This document shows positions 36,001-43,703 of a stretch of 64,000 nucleotides of DNA, piece after piece; the first letter of the stretch is position 1, and each line of letters begins with the position of its first letter. Made by a program: the position numbers and the translations under genes. The DNA comes from an uncultured Oscillospiraceae bacterium (GTDB lineage: Bacteria; Bacillota; Clostridia; Oscillospirales; Ruminococcaceae), in assembly GCA_910583935.1 (NCBI GenBank), contig CAJTZM010000012.1, positions 1 through 64,000 on the forward strand. Direction: 5' to 3'. A model generated the notes under the pieces. That model made no database searches, had not been told where the DNA came from, and worked only from the letters and a program-made list of their open reading frames with translations.

Positions 36001-36016
36001 TATAATTATTATTTTC
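35982..36016. promoter_or_regulatory. Perfect 13-bp inverted repeat, candidate operator
   Basis: GAAAATAATAATT at 35982-35994 and its exact reverse complement at 36004-36016, with a nine-base spacer that contains most of the TTGACA box. A dimer or tetramer bound here would block RNA polymerase. The repeat is A+T rich, so its rarity should be tested. Confidence 0.6.
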
Positions 36017-36066
36017 TTTTACATATTTTTGATGGCATTTTGCCGTCTTGGAAGGAGGACAGGTTC

Positions 36067-36417
36067 TTGAAAAAAATCCAATTGCCGGCAGCCGGCATTC
36101 TCATCGGCCTGCTCAACGGGCTTTTTGGCGCAGGAGGAGGTATTGTCGCCGTTGCGGCCTTCCAAAAAATGGGGATGTCCGACAAGGAATCCCACGCAAC
36201 AGCGGTGGCGGTCATGCTGTTTTTATCCGCAGTCAGCGGCTTTTTGTACTGGTATCGCGGACAGGTTTCCTTACAGGATGTACTGCCGTATCTGCCCGGC
36301 GGGGTCGCAGGCGCTTTGTTCGGCGGATGGCTGTTGCCTAAGATCCCGGATTTCTGGCTTAAGAAAATTTTTTCCGTGTTTATTCTCTACGCCGCGGTCC
36401 GGCTGTTTTTGCGGTAA
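36067..36417 (+). CDS. Half-size TSUP (TauE/SafE) permease, first half
   Basis: A 116-residue membrane protein that matches one half of a TauE/SafE exporter: LLNGLFGAGGGIVAV is the repeat signature, followed by three more hydrophobic segments. Full-length members are about 250 residues with two such repeats and move sulfite, sulfoacetate or other organosulfur anions. The start is TTG with GGAGG eight bases upstream. A second half gene follows by about 120-150 bases, so the two may form a heterodimer. Confidence 0.8.
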   Translation: MKKIQLPAAGILIGLLNGLFGAGGGIVAVAAFQKMGMSDKESHATAVAVMLFLSAVSGFLYWYRGQVSLQDVLPYLPGGVAGALFGGWLLPKIPDFWLKKIFSVFILYAAVRLFLR

Positions 36418-36533
36418 CGGGAAGGCCCGTCCAGGCAAAGGAAAGGCTTCTTTAGCTTAAATCGGACTTTTCGGGCGGGTATAACTAGGCGCGCTTTGTC
36501 GTTTTCCCGCTGGTGATTCGTATAAGAAGGAGG

Positions 36534-36956
36534 ATGGAACAGGCGTACGGCCGTTCCGAAAAAAGAATGAATGGGCTTATCAGTTTTATGGTCGCTTTTG
36601 CATCTGCGGTGATCGCCTCCATGGGGATTGGCGGCGGCGCGGTGCTTTTACTGTTTTTAACCGTTTTTTCCGATACACCGCTGCCCACCGCCCAGGGGAT
36701 CAATCTGCTGTTTTTTCTGCCGGTGGGGGCGGCGGCGCTGCTGTTTCACAAAAAATCCGGTCTTTTGCAGGTAAAAAAGGGGATGTCCTGCGGTCTGTGG
36801 GGCCTGCCCGGCGTCTTTTTAGGCGTTTGGATCGCATCCCGGCTGGAATCCTCCCTTTTGTCTAAGCTGTTCGCTGTATTTTTGCTCTATCTGGGAGGAA
36901 AAGCGCTTTTTTCCAAGGATCCCAAAAAGCTGCAAAACAAAAAGCAGCCTAATTGA
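36534..36956 (+). CDS. Half-size TSUP (TauE/SafE) permease, second half
   Basis: A membrane protein with the TSUP repeat (ASMGIGGGAVLLLFL) and AQGINLLFFLPVGA, typical of the other half of these exporters. The start is uncertain: the ATG at 36534 overlaps an AGGAGG site, while the ATG at 36567, just before the first helix (MNGLISFMVAF), has only a weak site. The length is 129-140 residues. It ends in a charged KDPKKLQNKK tail and at a shared terminator. Confidence 0.78.
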   Translation: MEQAYGRSEKRMNGLISFMVAFASAVIASMGIGGGAVLLLFLTVFSDTPLPTAQGINLLFFLPVGAAALLFHKKSGLLQVKKGMSCGLWGLPGVFLGVWIASRLESSLLSKLFAVFLLYLGGKALFSKDPKKLQNKKQPN

Positions 36957-36967
36957 AAAAGCATCGC

Positions 36968-37008
36968 AAAAAATCCGGAGGGATACGGCGTATCCCTCCG
37001 GATTTTTT
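36968..37008. terminator. Bidirectional terminator, perfect 19-bp stem
   Basis: Arms at 36968-36986 and 36990-37008 with a GGC loop; core CCGGAGGGATAC flanked by six As and six Ts. It separates the TSUP halves (plus) from ruvX (minus). Confidence 0.95.
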
Positions 37009-37023
37009 CATAGATTCTCTTTT

Positions 37024-37455
37024 TTATTTTCCCTCTTCCGGATGGTTTTTCCGCCACGCCAGATAGCTTTCCAGAATGATGGAAGCCGCCACCTCGTCCA
37101 CCACATCCTTACGCTTTTTGCCTCTGGTGTTGGTCTCGTTTAAATACTGGTGGGCTGTGACCGTTGTGCTGCGCTCATCCCATAAAACCACCGGGACCGA
37201 GACCTTTTCCCGCAGCCTTTGGGCAAACAGCGCGCATTTCTGCGCCCGCTCCCCTTCGCTGCCGTCCATATTGACCGGATGGCCCACCACCACCATCTGG
37301 ATCTGATACTCCTCCACCGCGTAGGCCGTCTGCTCCACCGTCCGATCAAAATCGTGCTCATGGATCACCCCGATGGGAGACGCCAAAAATTCCGTCCGGT
37401 CGCAGGCCGCCAGGCCGGTGCGGGCGTCACCGTAATCCACCGCCATAATCTTCAT
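37024..37455 (-). CDS. ruvX: YqgF/RuvX family Holliday junction resolvase or pre-16S rRNA nuclease
   Basis: A 143-residue RNase H-fold protein. The first catalytic Asp is in MAVDYGDARTG, and VVGHPVNMDGSEG and WDERST (Glu) follow; the last Asp is in KKRKDVVDEVAA. The family is linked to 5' processing of pre-16S rRNA in E. coli and to Holliday junction resolution by fold. Its ATG overlaps the phosphatase stop as ATGA. It is last in its operon. Confidence 0.92.
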   Translation of the reverse strand: MKIMAVDYGDARTGLAACDRTEFLASPIGVIHEHDFDRTVEQTAYAVEEYQIQMVVVGHPVNMDGSEGERAQKCALFAQRLREKVSVPVVLWDERSTTVTAHQYLNETNTRGKKRKDVVDEVAASIILESYLAWRKNHPEEGK

Positions 37456-38090
37456 ACCACCATCTCCTCCTGGTTTTCTTCCAGTCCCAAATGGGAAAAA
37501 TCGTCCATCGACTCCACTGAAATCGTCCCGCCATGATAGACCACCTGGCTCACCGATGTATTTTTAGGCAAAGGGACCTCCCGAAGCCGCTCCACCGGCA
37601 GGCCCAGCGCGTAGCATAGATAACAGCGCAGCGCACAGCCGTGGGAGACGACCGCCACCGATTTCTGTTCATTTTGCGCCGCGATTTCGCCAACAGCCTT
37701 TGCCATCCGCTCATACACCTGCACAAGGCTTTCGCCGTCCGGCGCACAAAAGCGGGCGTCCGCCTCGCTCCAAAGCCGCCACGCTTCCGGGTACAGCACC
37801 GGCAGCTCGGCAAAGGCCTTTGCCTCCCACCGGCCGGCGTATATTTCGTACAGACCCTCCCGGGTCTGCACCGGCAGCTTATGATAGTGGCCCACCGCCT
37901 GGGCCGTTTGGACGGCGCGCAAAAGGGGGCTTGCGTAAATCCCGTCCAGCGGAATATCCCGAAATCGCTCGGCCAGCTGCGGCAGCTGCGCCTGTCCCTC
38001 TGCCGACAGCCCCAGATTGGTATGGCCCTGGAAAATCCGCTGCGTGTTTCCAACCGACTTTGCGTGCCGGACCAGATAGATTCTCGTCAT
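37452..38090 (-). CDS. Histidine phosphatase (phosphoglycerate mutase-like) family protein
   Basis: A 212-residue protein. The phospho-acceptor His is in LVRHAKSVGN (near residue 8), with the GHTNLGLSAEG loop, the Arg of SPLLRAVQTA, a Glu in YEIYAGRWE and the second His in VSHGCALR. These enzymes remove phosphate from small molecules (for example alpha-ribazole-phosphate phosphatase CobC or mutase-like members). The motif has Lys where most have Glu (RHAKS against RHGET). It starts after the upp terminator and couples to ruvX. Confidence 0.9.
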   Translation of the reverse strand: MTRIYLVRHAKSVGNTQRIFQGHTNLGLSAEGQAQLPQLAERFRDIPLDGIYASPLLRAVQTAQAVGHYHKLPVQTREGLYEIYAGRWEAKAFAELPVLYPEAWRLWSEADARFCAPDGESLVQVYERMAKAVGEIAAQNEQKSVAVVSHGCALRCYLCYALGLPVERLREVPLPKNTSVSQVVYHGGTISVESMDDFSHLGLEENQEEMVV

Positions 38091-38133
38091 GCTTTTTCCT
38101 CCGTTTATAACGCTTTTGGCTGTCCCTTCAAAG

Positions 38134-38166
38134 AAAAAGCCGTTTCCTCAAAAAGGAAGCGGCTTT
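38134..38166 (-). terminator. Terminator after upp
   Basis: On the minus strand AAGCCGCTTCC, a short loop and GGAAACGGCTT are followed by TTTCTTTG, right after the upp stop. It cuts the fhs-to-upp group from the phosphatase-ruvX pair. Confidence 0.8.
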
Positions 38167-38177
38167 ATGGGCCAAGC

Positions 38178-38807
38178 TTATTTCGTCCCGAAAATCCGGT
38201 CGCCCGCATCGCCCAGGCCGGGGACGATGTATTTATGGTCGTTGAGCTTTTCGTCTACCGCGCCGATATAAATCTGTACGTCCGGATGGGCCTTCTGCAA
38301 GGCTTCGACCCCCTCCGGCGCCGCGATGATACACATAAAGCGCACACTTTTCGCGCCTTTGCCCTTGATTTGGGTAATGGCGTCGATGGCTGAACCGCCG
38401 GTTGCCAGCATCGGGTCCAAAACGATGACGTCCCGCTCGCTGATATCCGAGGGCAGCTTGCAGTAATATTCCACCGGCTGATGGGTTTCTGGATCCCGAT
38501 ACATGCCGATATGTCCGATTTTCGCGGCGGGAACCAGACGCATGACGCCGTCGACCATGCCAAGGCCCGCCCGCAGAATCGGAACAAACGCCAGCTTTCT
38601 ACCGGAGATCACCTTGGTTTTGGCCACCGCCACAGGCGTTTCGATCTCCACCTCTTTTAAGGGCAGGTCACGGGTTGCCTCATAGCACATCAGCATCCCG
38701 ATTTCCCCCACCAGCTCACGAAATTCCTTGGTTCCGGTGTTTTTGTCCCGCATGATGGTCAGCTTGTGCTGAATCAGCGGGTGATCCATAATGACCGGTT
38801 TTATCAT
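38178..38807 (-). CDS. upp: Uracil phosphoribosyltransferase
   Basis: A 209-residue type I phosphoribosyltransferase that makes UMP from uracil and PRPP in the pyrimidine salvage path. The PRPP loop is LDPMLATGGSAI, and the C-terminal uracil-binding segment PGLGDAGDRIFGT is intact. LRAGLGMVDG is typical of the family. GGAG lies eight bases before the ATG. The rpiB-upp order is common in Clostridia; ribose-phosphate isomerase supports PRPP supply. Confidence 0.96.
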   Translation of the reverse strand: MIKPVIMDHPLIQHKLTIMRDKNTGTKEFRELVGEIGMLMCYEATRDLPLKEVEIETPVAVAKTKVISGRKLAFVPILRAGLGMVDGVMRLVPAAKIGHIGMYRDPETHQPVEYYCKLPSDISERDVIVLDPMLATGGSAIDAITQIKGKGAKSVRFMCIIAAPEGVEALQKAHPDVQIYIGAVDEKLNDHKYIVPGLGDAGDRIFGTK

Positions 38808-38872
38808 AGCGCATTCTCCATTTCCGCCCCAACGGCAATTTTTGATGATTCACTCCCAAAAGCCGGATTTGC

Positions 38873-39310
38873 CTATTCCTCCTCCAGCTTTGCCAACTGC
38901 TCTACCCGCCTTGTATGGCGGCCGCCCTCAAACGGCGTGTCCAAAAACACATCCACCAGCTCCAGCGCCAATCCGGGCCCAATGGTCCTTCCGCCCATGC
39001 AGATGACGTTGGCGTCGTTGTGCAATCGGGTGTATTTGGCGCTAAAATAGTCCGCGCACAGCGCCGCGCGGATTCCCTTGATTTTATTGGCTGCCATCGA
39101 AATGCCGATCCCCGTTCCGCAGCAGAGAATCCCCTTTTCACATTTTCCGCCGACGATGGCCGCGCAGGCCTTCTGGGCGATCAGCGGATAATCCACACTA
39201 TCGGTGCTGTAGGTGCCGAAATCCTCATAGGGAATCTGCCGCTGGTCCAGATGCTTTTTGATTTCCTCCTTCAGCGCAAAGCCGCCGTGGTCACTGCCAA
39301 TGGCAATCAT
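38873..39310 (-). CDS. rpiB: Ribose-5-phosphate isomerase B
   Basis: A 145-residue RpiB-type isomerase, which interconverts ribulose-5-phosphate and ribose-5-phosphate. IAIGSDHGGFALKE opens the protein, the catalytic Cys is in CCGTGIGIS near residue 65, and HNDANVICMGGRTIG and the HTRRV phosphate site follow. AAAGGA lies before the ATG. RpiB replaces the unrelated RpiA in many Clostridia. Confidence 0.95.
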   Translation of the reverse strand: MIAIGSDHGGFALKEEIKKHLDQRQIPYEDFGTYSTDSVDYPLIAQKACAAIVGGKCEKGILCCGTGIGISMAANKIKGIRAALCADYFSAKYTRLHNDANVICMGGRTIGPGLALELVDVFLDTPFEGGRHTRRVEQLAKLEEE

Positions 39311-39341
39311 GTATCCCAGTCCTTTCCTCTTGCAAAGCCTC

Positions 39342-40034
39342 TCAGGCTTTTTTCTGTTTTTTTAGCAGCTCCCGCTGCGCCTGCGGCAGCCGCAGGTATT
39401 GGGGGACCAGCTGCGCCGGGTCGGTTTTCTCATCCGGATGGCGCAAAGCCGCCGCGCAGACCGAAGACGCCCGCTGAAACCGCAGCTGCTCCGGCGCCAG
39501 CAGGGCCTTTTCCCCTTTCCAGCTATTATAGCACAATCCGGCGCCGTCTCCAACCAAAACCACCGGCAAAGCCCCGGAATTTTCGCCAACCCATTCCCAA
39601 AGCTCCTGGATGGACAGCGCCGCATCCTCGGTCAGCCTCCGGACGCTGTCTCTGCCCACCAGAAAGCTTGCCGTATACACCTGCTGGCAACGGGCGTCCA
39701 TCGCTGCCACCGCTATACAGTCCTGCCCCAGCAGATTATAGGCCAGCGCCTCCAGCGTCGAAACCGGGATACAGTCTTTTTTTAAGCAAAACGCCATGCC
39801 CTTTACCGCCGAAATGCCGATGCGAAGCCCGGTAAAGGAGCCGGGTCCGGTGGAAACCGCAAACCGATCCACCTGGGAAAGCGCCCGGCCGCAGCTGGCA
39901 AAAAGGCTGTGCACCATCGGCAGGATCGTCTGGCTGTGAGTCAGCTTTACATTGACAAAGCTTTCCCCTATCAGCCGTTCATCCTCCCACAGCGCGGCGG
40001 AGGCCGCCACCGCAGAGGTATCCATCCCCAACAT
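39342..40034 (-). CDS. tsaB: tRNA threonylcarbamoyladenosine synthesis protein TsaB
   Basis: A 230-residue ASKHA-fold protein that binds TsaD and TsaE to transfer threonylcarbamoyl to A37 of ANN-decoding tRNAs. MLGMDTSAVAASAAL opens the fold, and STGPGSFTGLRIGISAVKG is the TsaB signature. I start at the ATG at 40034, which overlaps the tsaE stop as TGATG; a TTG two codons earlier is possible. tsaD is not in this window, so the complex is split between loci. Confidence 0.92.
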   Translation of the reverse strand: MLGMDTSAVAASAALWEDERLIGESFVNVKLTHSQTILPMVHSLFASCGRALSQVDRFAVSTGPGSFTGLRIGISAVKGMAFCLKKDCIPVSTLEALAYNLLGQDCIAVAAMDARCQQVYTASFLVGRDSVRRLTEDAALSIQELWEWVGENSGALPVVLVGDGAGLCYNSWKGEKALLAPEQLRFQRASSVCAAALRHPDEKTDPAQLVPQYLRLPQAQRELLKKQKKA

Positions 40035-40462
40035 CAGCAAAAGCGCTCATCCCCTTCTACCGTAATGCGCCGCCGGGTCTCATCCAGCCGCTCAAAGCGC
40101 ACCCGAATTGCCTGGTCCGGCAAGGCGCCCTCGATGTTCTCGCTCCATTCAATAGCCAGAATCGCCCCCATATCCAGATAGTCAAAAAAGCCGGTGGAGT
40201 ACAAATCGTCCAGCGAAGTGACCCGGTACATATCGAAATGGTACAGTCTCGGCCGGGTCCCGTATTCATGCACCAACGAAAAGGTCGGGCTGGACACCTC
40301 GTCCTGCCCGTCCAGGCCCTGGACAAGCCCCCGGACAAAGGTGGTTTTGCCCATTCCAAGGCCGCCGAAAAAGGCCAGAACATCGTCCGGCCGCAAAAGC
40401 CGCGCCAATTTCTGGGCAAAGCCTTCTGTCTCCTGTGCGCTGGCGGTAACGATTGATCGCAT
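40034..40462 (-). CDS. tsaE: tRNA threonylcarbamoyladenosine synthesis ATPase TsaE
   Basis: A 142-residue P-loop ATPase. Walker A is GLGMGKTTF near residue 36, and SSPTFSLVHEY follows, the switch typical of TsaE. It hydrolyses ATP to reset the TsaB-TsaD complex. The ATG lies about twelve bases after AGAGAGG. It sits 21 bases after fhs and couples to tsaB. Confidence 0.94.
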   Translation of the reverse strand: MRSIVTASAQETEGFAQKLARLLRPDDVLAFFGGLGMGKTTFVRGLVQGLDGQDEVSSPTFSLVHEYGTRPRLYHFDMYRVTSLDDLYSTGFFDYLDMGAILAIEWSENIEGALPDQAIRVRFERLDETRRRITVEGDERFC

Positions 40463-40483
40463 AAATAAAGCAAGCCTCTCTTT

Positions 40484-42151
40484 TTAGAATAGCCCTTTGA
40501 TATGGCCCTGCGCGTCCACGTCGATCTGGCAGGCAGCCGGCGCCTTGGGCAGGCCGGGCATTGTCATAATATCGCCGGACATCACAACGATAAAGCCCGC
40601 GCCGGCAGACAGCTTTACGTCCCGTACATTGACGGTGAAGCCGGTGGGCCGGCCCAGCTTTGCCGGATCGTCGGACAAAGAATACTGGGTTTTGGCCACG
40701 CAGACCGGCAGGTCCGCCTTACCCAGCGCCTCAATATCCCGGATGGCCTTCTCCGCCTTGGGCGCATACGCCACATCCTTGCCGCCGTAAATTTCGGTGA
40801 CAATGGTCTGAATCTTCTCTTTAATCGGCGCCTTTTCGTCATATAGGAGCCGAAACTGTGAGGGCTGTCCGCAGGCCTTGACCACCTTATGGGCCAGATC
40901 CACTGCGCCTTCGCCGCCCTTAGCGAACACCTCGGACAAGGAGTATTCCACCCCTAAGCGCTGGCAGCACTGGGCCAGCACCGCGATTTCCTCCTCGGTA
41001 TCGGTTAAAAAGCGGTTGATGGCGACAACCACCGGCACCCCGTATTTGCGCATATTTTCCACATGTGCTTCCAGATTGACCAAACCCTTTTGCAGCGCCG
41101 GTACATTTTCCTCGGCAACCTGTGCCTTCGGCACGCCGCCGTTATATTTTAACGCCCGCAGCGTCGCCACAATGACAATGCAGGAGGGCGCCAGGCCCGC
41201 GTAGCGGCACTTGATGTCCAAGAACTTTTCCGCGCCCAAATCAGAGCCAAAGCCCGCCTCGGTGATACAGTAATCTGCCATCTTCAAAGCCAGCTTGGTA
41301 GCGCGCACCGAGTTGCAGCCGTGGGCGATGTTGGCAAAGGGTCCGCCGTGCATGAGCGCCGGGGTGTTCTCCAGCGTTTGGACCAGGTTGGGTTTTAACG
41401 CGTCCTTCAAAAGAGCGGCCATCGCCCCATGGACCTGCAGATCCCGGGCGTAAACCGGCTGGTTGCCGTAGGTGTAGGCAACCAGGATCGAACCCAGCCG
41501 CTCCTTGAGATCCTCTAAATCCGAGGCCAGGCACAAAATCGCCATCACCTCGCTGGCGACGGTGATCTGGAACCCGTCCTCCCGCGGAACGCCGTTGATC
41601 TTGCCGCCCAGACCGACGTTGACAAACCGCAGCGCCCGGTCGTTCATATCCAAGCAGCGCTTAAAAAGAATCCGCCGCTGATCGATTCCCAGCGCGTTGC
41701 CCTGCTGGAGATGATTGTCAATCATGGCGCACAAAAGATTGTTCGCCGCCGTAATGGCGTGCATATCCCCGGTAAAATGCAGGTTGATGTCCTCCATAGG
41801 CACCACCTGGGAATAGCCGCCGCCGGCTGCGCCGCCCTTAATGCCGAACACCGGACCCAACGACGGCTCGCGCAGCGCGATAATCGCCTTTTGACCGATC
41901 TTCTCCATCGCCTGCCCCAGTCCCACCGACGTGGTGGTTTTTCCTTCTCCGGCCGGCGTTGGGTTAATGGCGGTAACCAGTACCAGCTTGCCGTCCGGCT
42001 TGTCCTTCAATCGGGAAAAAATATCCTCCGAAAGCTTTGCCTTATACCGTCCGTACGGCTCCAGCTCCTCTGGAAGGATGTCGAGCTTTTGGGCAATTTC
42101 GGTGATGGGAAGCATTTTTGCGCCCTGCGCAATTTCGATATCGCTTAGCAT
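40484..42151 (-). CDS. fhs: Formate-tetrahydrofolate ligase
   Basis: A 555-residue enzyme of the usual FTHFS length, which makes 10-formyltetrahydrofolate from formate, ATP and THF. It feeds purine synthesis and, in acetogens, the methyl branch of the Wood-Ljungdahl path. The nucleotide site is near residue 66 (TPAGEGKTTTSVGLG), LREPSLGPVFGIKGGAAGGGYSQ is an invariant block, and PxNP-like MPGLPKAPA lies near the end. The frame runs on upstream, but the ATG at 42151 gives the family length and has AAAGGTGAG upstream. It has a long leader with repeats. Confidence 0.95.
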   Translation of the reverse strand: MLSDIEIAQGAKMLPITEIAQKLDILPEELEPYGRYKAKLSEDIFSRLKDKPDGKLVLVTAINPTPAGEGKTTTSVGLGQAMEKIGQKAIIALREPSLGPVFGIKGGAAGGGYSQVVPMEDINLHFTGDMHAITAANNLLCAMIDNHLQQGNALGIDQRRILFKRCLDMNDRALRFVNVGLGGKINGVPREDGFQITVASEVMAILCLASDLEDLKERLGSILVAYTYGNQPVYARDLQVHGAMAALLKDALKPNLVQTLENTPALMHGGPFANIAHGCNSVRATKLALKMADYCITEAGFGSDLGAEKFLDIKCRYAGLAPSCIVIVATLRALKYNGGVPKAQVAEENVPALQKGLVNLEAHVENMRKYGVPVVVAINRFLTDTEEEIAVLAQCCQRLGVEYSLSEVFAKGGEGAVDLAHKVVKACGQPSQFRLLYDEKAPIKEKIQTIVTEIYGGKDVAYAPKAEKAIRDIEALGKADLPVCVAKTQYSLSDDPAKLGRPTGFTVNVRDVKLSAGAGFIVVMSGDIMTMPGLPKAPAACQIDVDAQGHIKGLF

Positions 42152-42264
42152 GTTTTTCTCACCTTTCCTTTTTCTGCCGCATACCGCCCTTCCGGGACGG
42201 CGGGGCGTATACCGGTACAATGGGACCTCATCGCTTTTTTGCGCCATGAAGGCGAAAGCCGCAC

Positions 42265-42338
42265 ATGGTATAATAGACTGTGTCCGTAGAACGGCCATAA
42301 AAATATGGTATAATAGCGACTTATCGCTATTATACCAT
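42265..42338. repeat. Three copies of a 12-mer between fhs and rodA
   Basis: ATGGTATAATAG occurs at 42265-42276 and 42305-42316 on the plus strand, exactly 40 bases apart, and at 42327-42338 on the minus strand. Each copy contains an extended -10 box (TGGTATAAT). The even spacing, about four helix turns, suggests protein binding or repeated promoters. Confidence 0.7.
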
Positions 42339-42346
42339 ATTTTTAT
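42297..42346. repeat. Perfect 23-bp palindrome with embedded -10 boxes
   Basis: Arms at 42297-42319 and 42324-42346 match exactly, with a CTTA loop. The G+C content of the arms is low and no T run follows inside a terminator setting, as it lies upstream of both genes. Both strands carry TGGTATAAT within it. Confidence 0.85.
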
Positions 42347-42358
42347 AAAGGACTTCAA
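42329..42358 (-). promoter_or_regulatory. Promoter of fhs
   Basis: TTGAAG at 42353-42358, an 18-base spacer and an extended TGGTATAAT -10 ending at 42329 on the minus strand, inside the palindrome. The leader is about 170 bases. Confidence 0.55.
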
Positions 42359-42375
42359 TTCTTTTTCCGATTCCG

Positions 42376-42404
42376 TTGGTTTCGGGCAAAACTTGTGGTA
42401 TACT
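42376..42404 (+). promoter_or_regulatory. Promoter of rodA
   Basis: TTGGTT at 42376-42381, a 17-base spacer and TATACT at 42399-42404 with an extended TGTGG upstream. It lies about 95 bases before the rodA start. Confidence 0.65.
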
Positions 42405-42498
42405 AAGTGCATTCTACCGCATCTTTTTTGCAACAAATCCCCGATTTTTTTCGTTTTATAGATATTCCACACCCTTCTGATGAAAAAGGAGCAAGAAA

Positions 42499-43629
42499 TT
42501 GAAAAAAATTTGGCGCGGCCTTATCCGCTACTTTAAGGAGACAGATAAAATCCTCCTTCTTTTATGCTCGATCTGCTCCGCCTACAGCGTTCTGCTGATG
42601 TGCGGCATTCACAACTCCGGCATGGCCACGATCCGCGCGGTCCAGATGCAGATTATCACCTCGCTTTTGGGGCTTGCCGCCGCCATGATCATTTCCAGCT
42701 TTGACTACCGATTCTTGTCCAAGCTTTGGAAGCTTTATTATCCTGTCTGTATCGGTCTTGTGATTTTGACCTATTTCTTCGGCGAACAGCGGGTAGAATC
42801 GGTGGATGACAAGGCTTGGCTTCCTATCCCCTTTTTGGGGATCAACTTTCAGCCGTCGGAGCTTTTGAAAATCGCCTTTATCCTGACCTTTGCGCTGCAT
42901 TTGGAAAAGGTGGGCGACGGGATTCGGGATCTGAAGCATTTGATTTTTCTTTGTATCCACGGCGCCATCCCCTGCCTGCTCATCCATTTGCAGGGGGACG
43001 ACGGCACCGCCCTAATCTTTCTTTTTATCTTTCTGTCCATGCTTTTTTCCGCAGGCATACAATGGCGCTATATCGTAATCGCAGGCTCAGCTCTGATCAT
43101 CGCCGCGCCGCTGGCCTGGCTGTATTTATTAAGCAGCGACCAAAAGCTTCGCATTCTGGCGCTGTTTATTCCGGATTTAGATACAAACGGAATTTTATAC
43201 CAACAGTATAACGCCAAAATCGCCATTGGGTCCGGCGGCAGCTTTGGAGAAGGGCTGTTTATCGGCGAGCATGTGTATGTGCCGGAAATCCATAACGACT
43301 TTATTTTTTCCTTTATCGGCCAATCGCTGGGCTTTGTGGGCTGTATGTCGGTGATTCTTCTTCTGTTTTTGATTTGTGTGCGGCTGCTGGGCTTTTCACG
43401 CAAGGCCAACGACCTGCTGGGCGGCTTTATCTGCGTAGGCGTTTTCGCCACCATCGCCTTCCAGAGCATTGTCAACATCGGCATGAATTTAAGCATCCTG
43501 CCGGTAATCGGCGTGACCCTTCCCCTTTTCAGCTACGGGGGAACCTCTGTAACCACCCTTTACATGGGAATCGGCCTTGCGCTGAGCGTTTACATGCACA
43601 ATAAAGAGCATCTGTTTTTAGATGACTGA
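42499..43629 (+). CDS. rodA: RodA/FtsW/SpoVE family peptidoglycan glycosyltransferase
   Basis: A 376-residue membrane protein with about ten helices. SEDS proteins polymerise lipid II with a class B penicillin-binding protein. The family blocks are visible: FQPSELLKIAFIL, QGDDGTALIFLF (with the catalytic-site Asp of the LQxDxGTA type), IHNDFIFSFIGQSLGF and PLFSYGGTS. RodA is more likely than FtsW by its short N-terminus and context, but SpoVE is possible. The start is TTG with AAGGAG seven bases upstream. It stands alone. Confidence 0.9.
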   Translation: MKKIWRGLIRYFKETDKILLLLCSICSAYSVLLMCGIHNSGMATIRAVQMQIITSLLGLAAAMIISSFDYRFLSKLWKLYYPVCIGLVILTYFFGEQRVESVDDKAWLPIPFLGINFQPSELLKIAFILTFALHLEKVGDGIRDLKHLIFLCIHGAIPCLLIHLQGDDGTALIFLFIFLSMLFSAGIQWRYIVIAGSALIIAAPLAWLYLLSSDQKLRILALFIPDLDTNGILYQQYNAKIAIGSGGSFGEGLFIGEHVYVPEIHNDFIFSFIGQSLGFVGCMSVILLLFLICVRLLGFSRKANDLLGGFICVGVFATIAFQSIVNIGMNLSILPVIGVTLPLFSYGGTSVTTLYMGIGLALSVYMHNKEHLFLDD

Positions 43630-43664
43630 TCCATACTTTTCATCGAATCCGGTCCCGGCCCAAA

Positions 43665-43703
43665 GCAGGCTGTCCTCCACAAGGGAGGCGGCCTGCTTTT
43701 TTA
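43665..43703 (+). terminator. Terminator after rodA
   Basis: GCAGGC at 43665-43670 and GCCTGC at 43691-43696 bound a stem that includes CCTCC/GGAGG, followed by TTTTTTATT. Confidence 0.85.

Larger units (their letters stand above)
42152..42498. other. 347-base gap between divergent fhs and rodA
   Basis: It holds promoters for both genes, a perfect 23-bp palindrome and three copies of one 12-mer. Next to fhs, 42180-42225 is G+C rich and can fold (CCGCCCTTCC against GGGACGGCGG). No known THF riboswitch is recognised. Confidence 0.7.

Noticed and set aside
42152..42296. THF riboswitch in the fhs leader
   Set aside because: The G+C-rich leader can fold, but the conserved junction of the known folate riboswitch is not seen.
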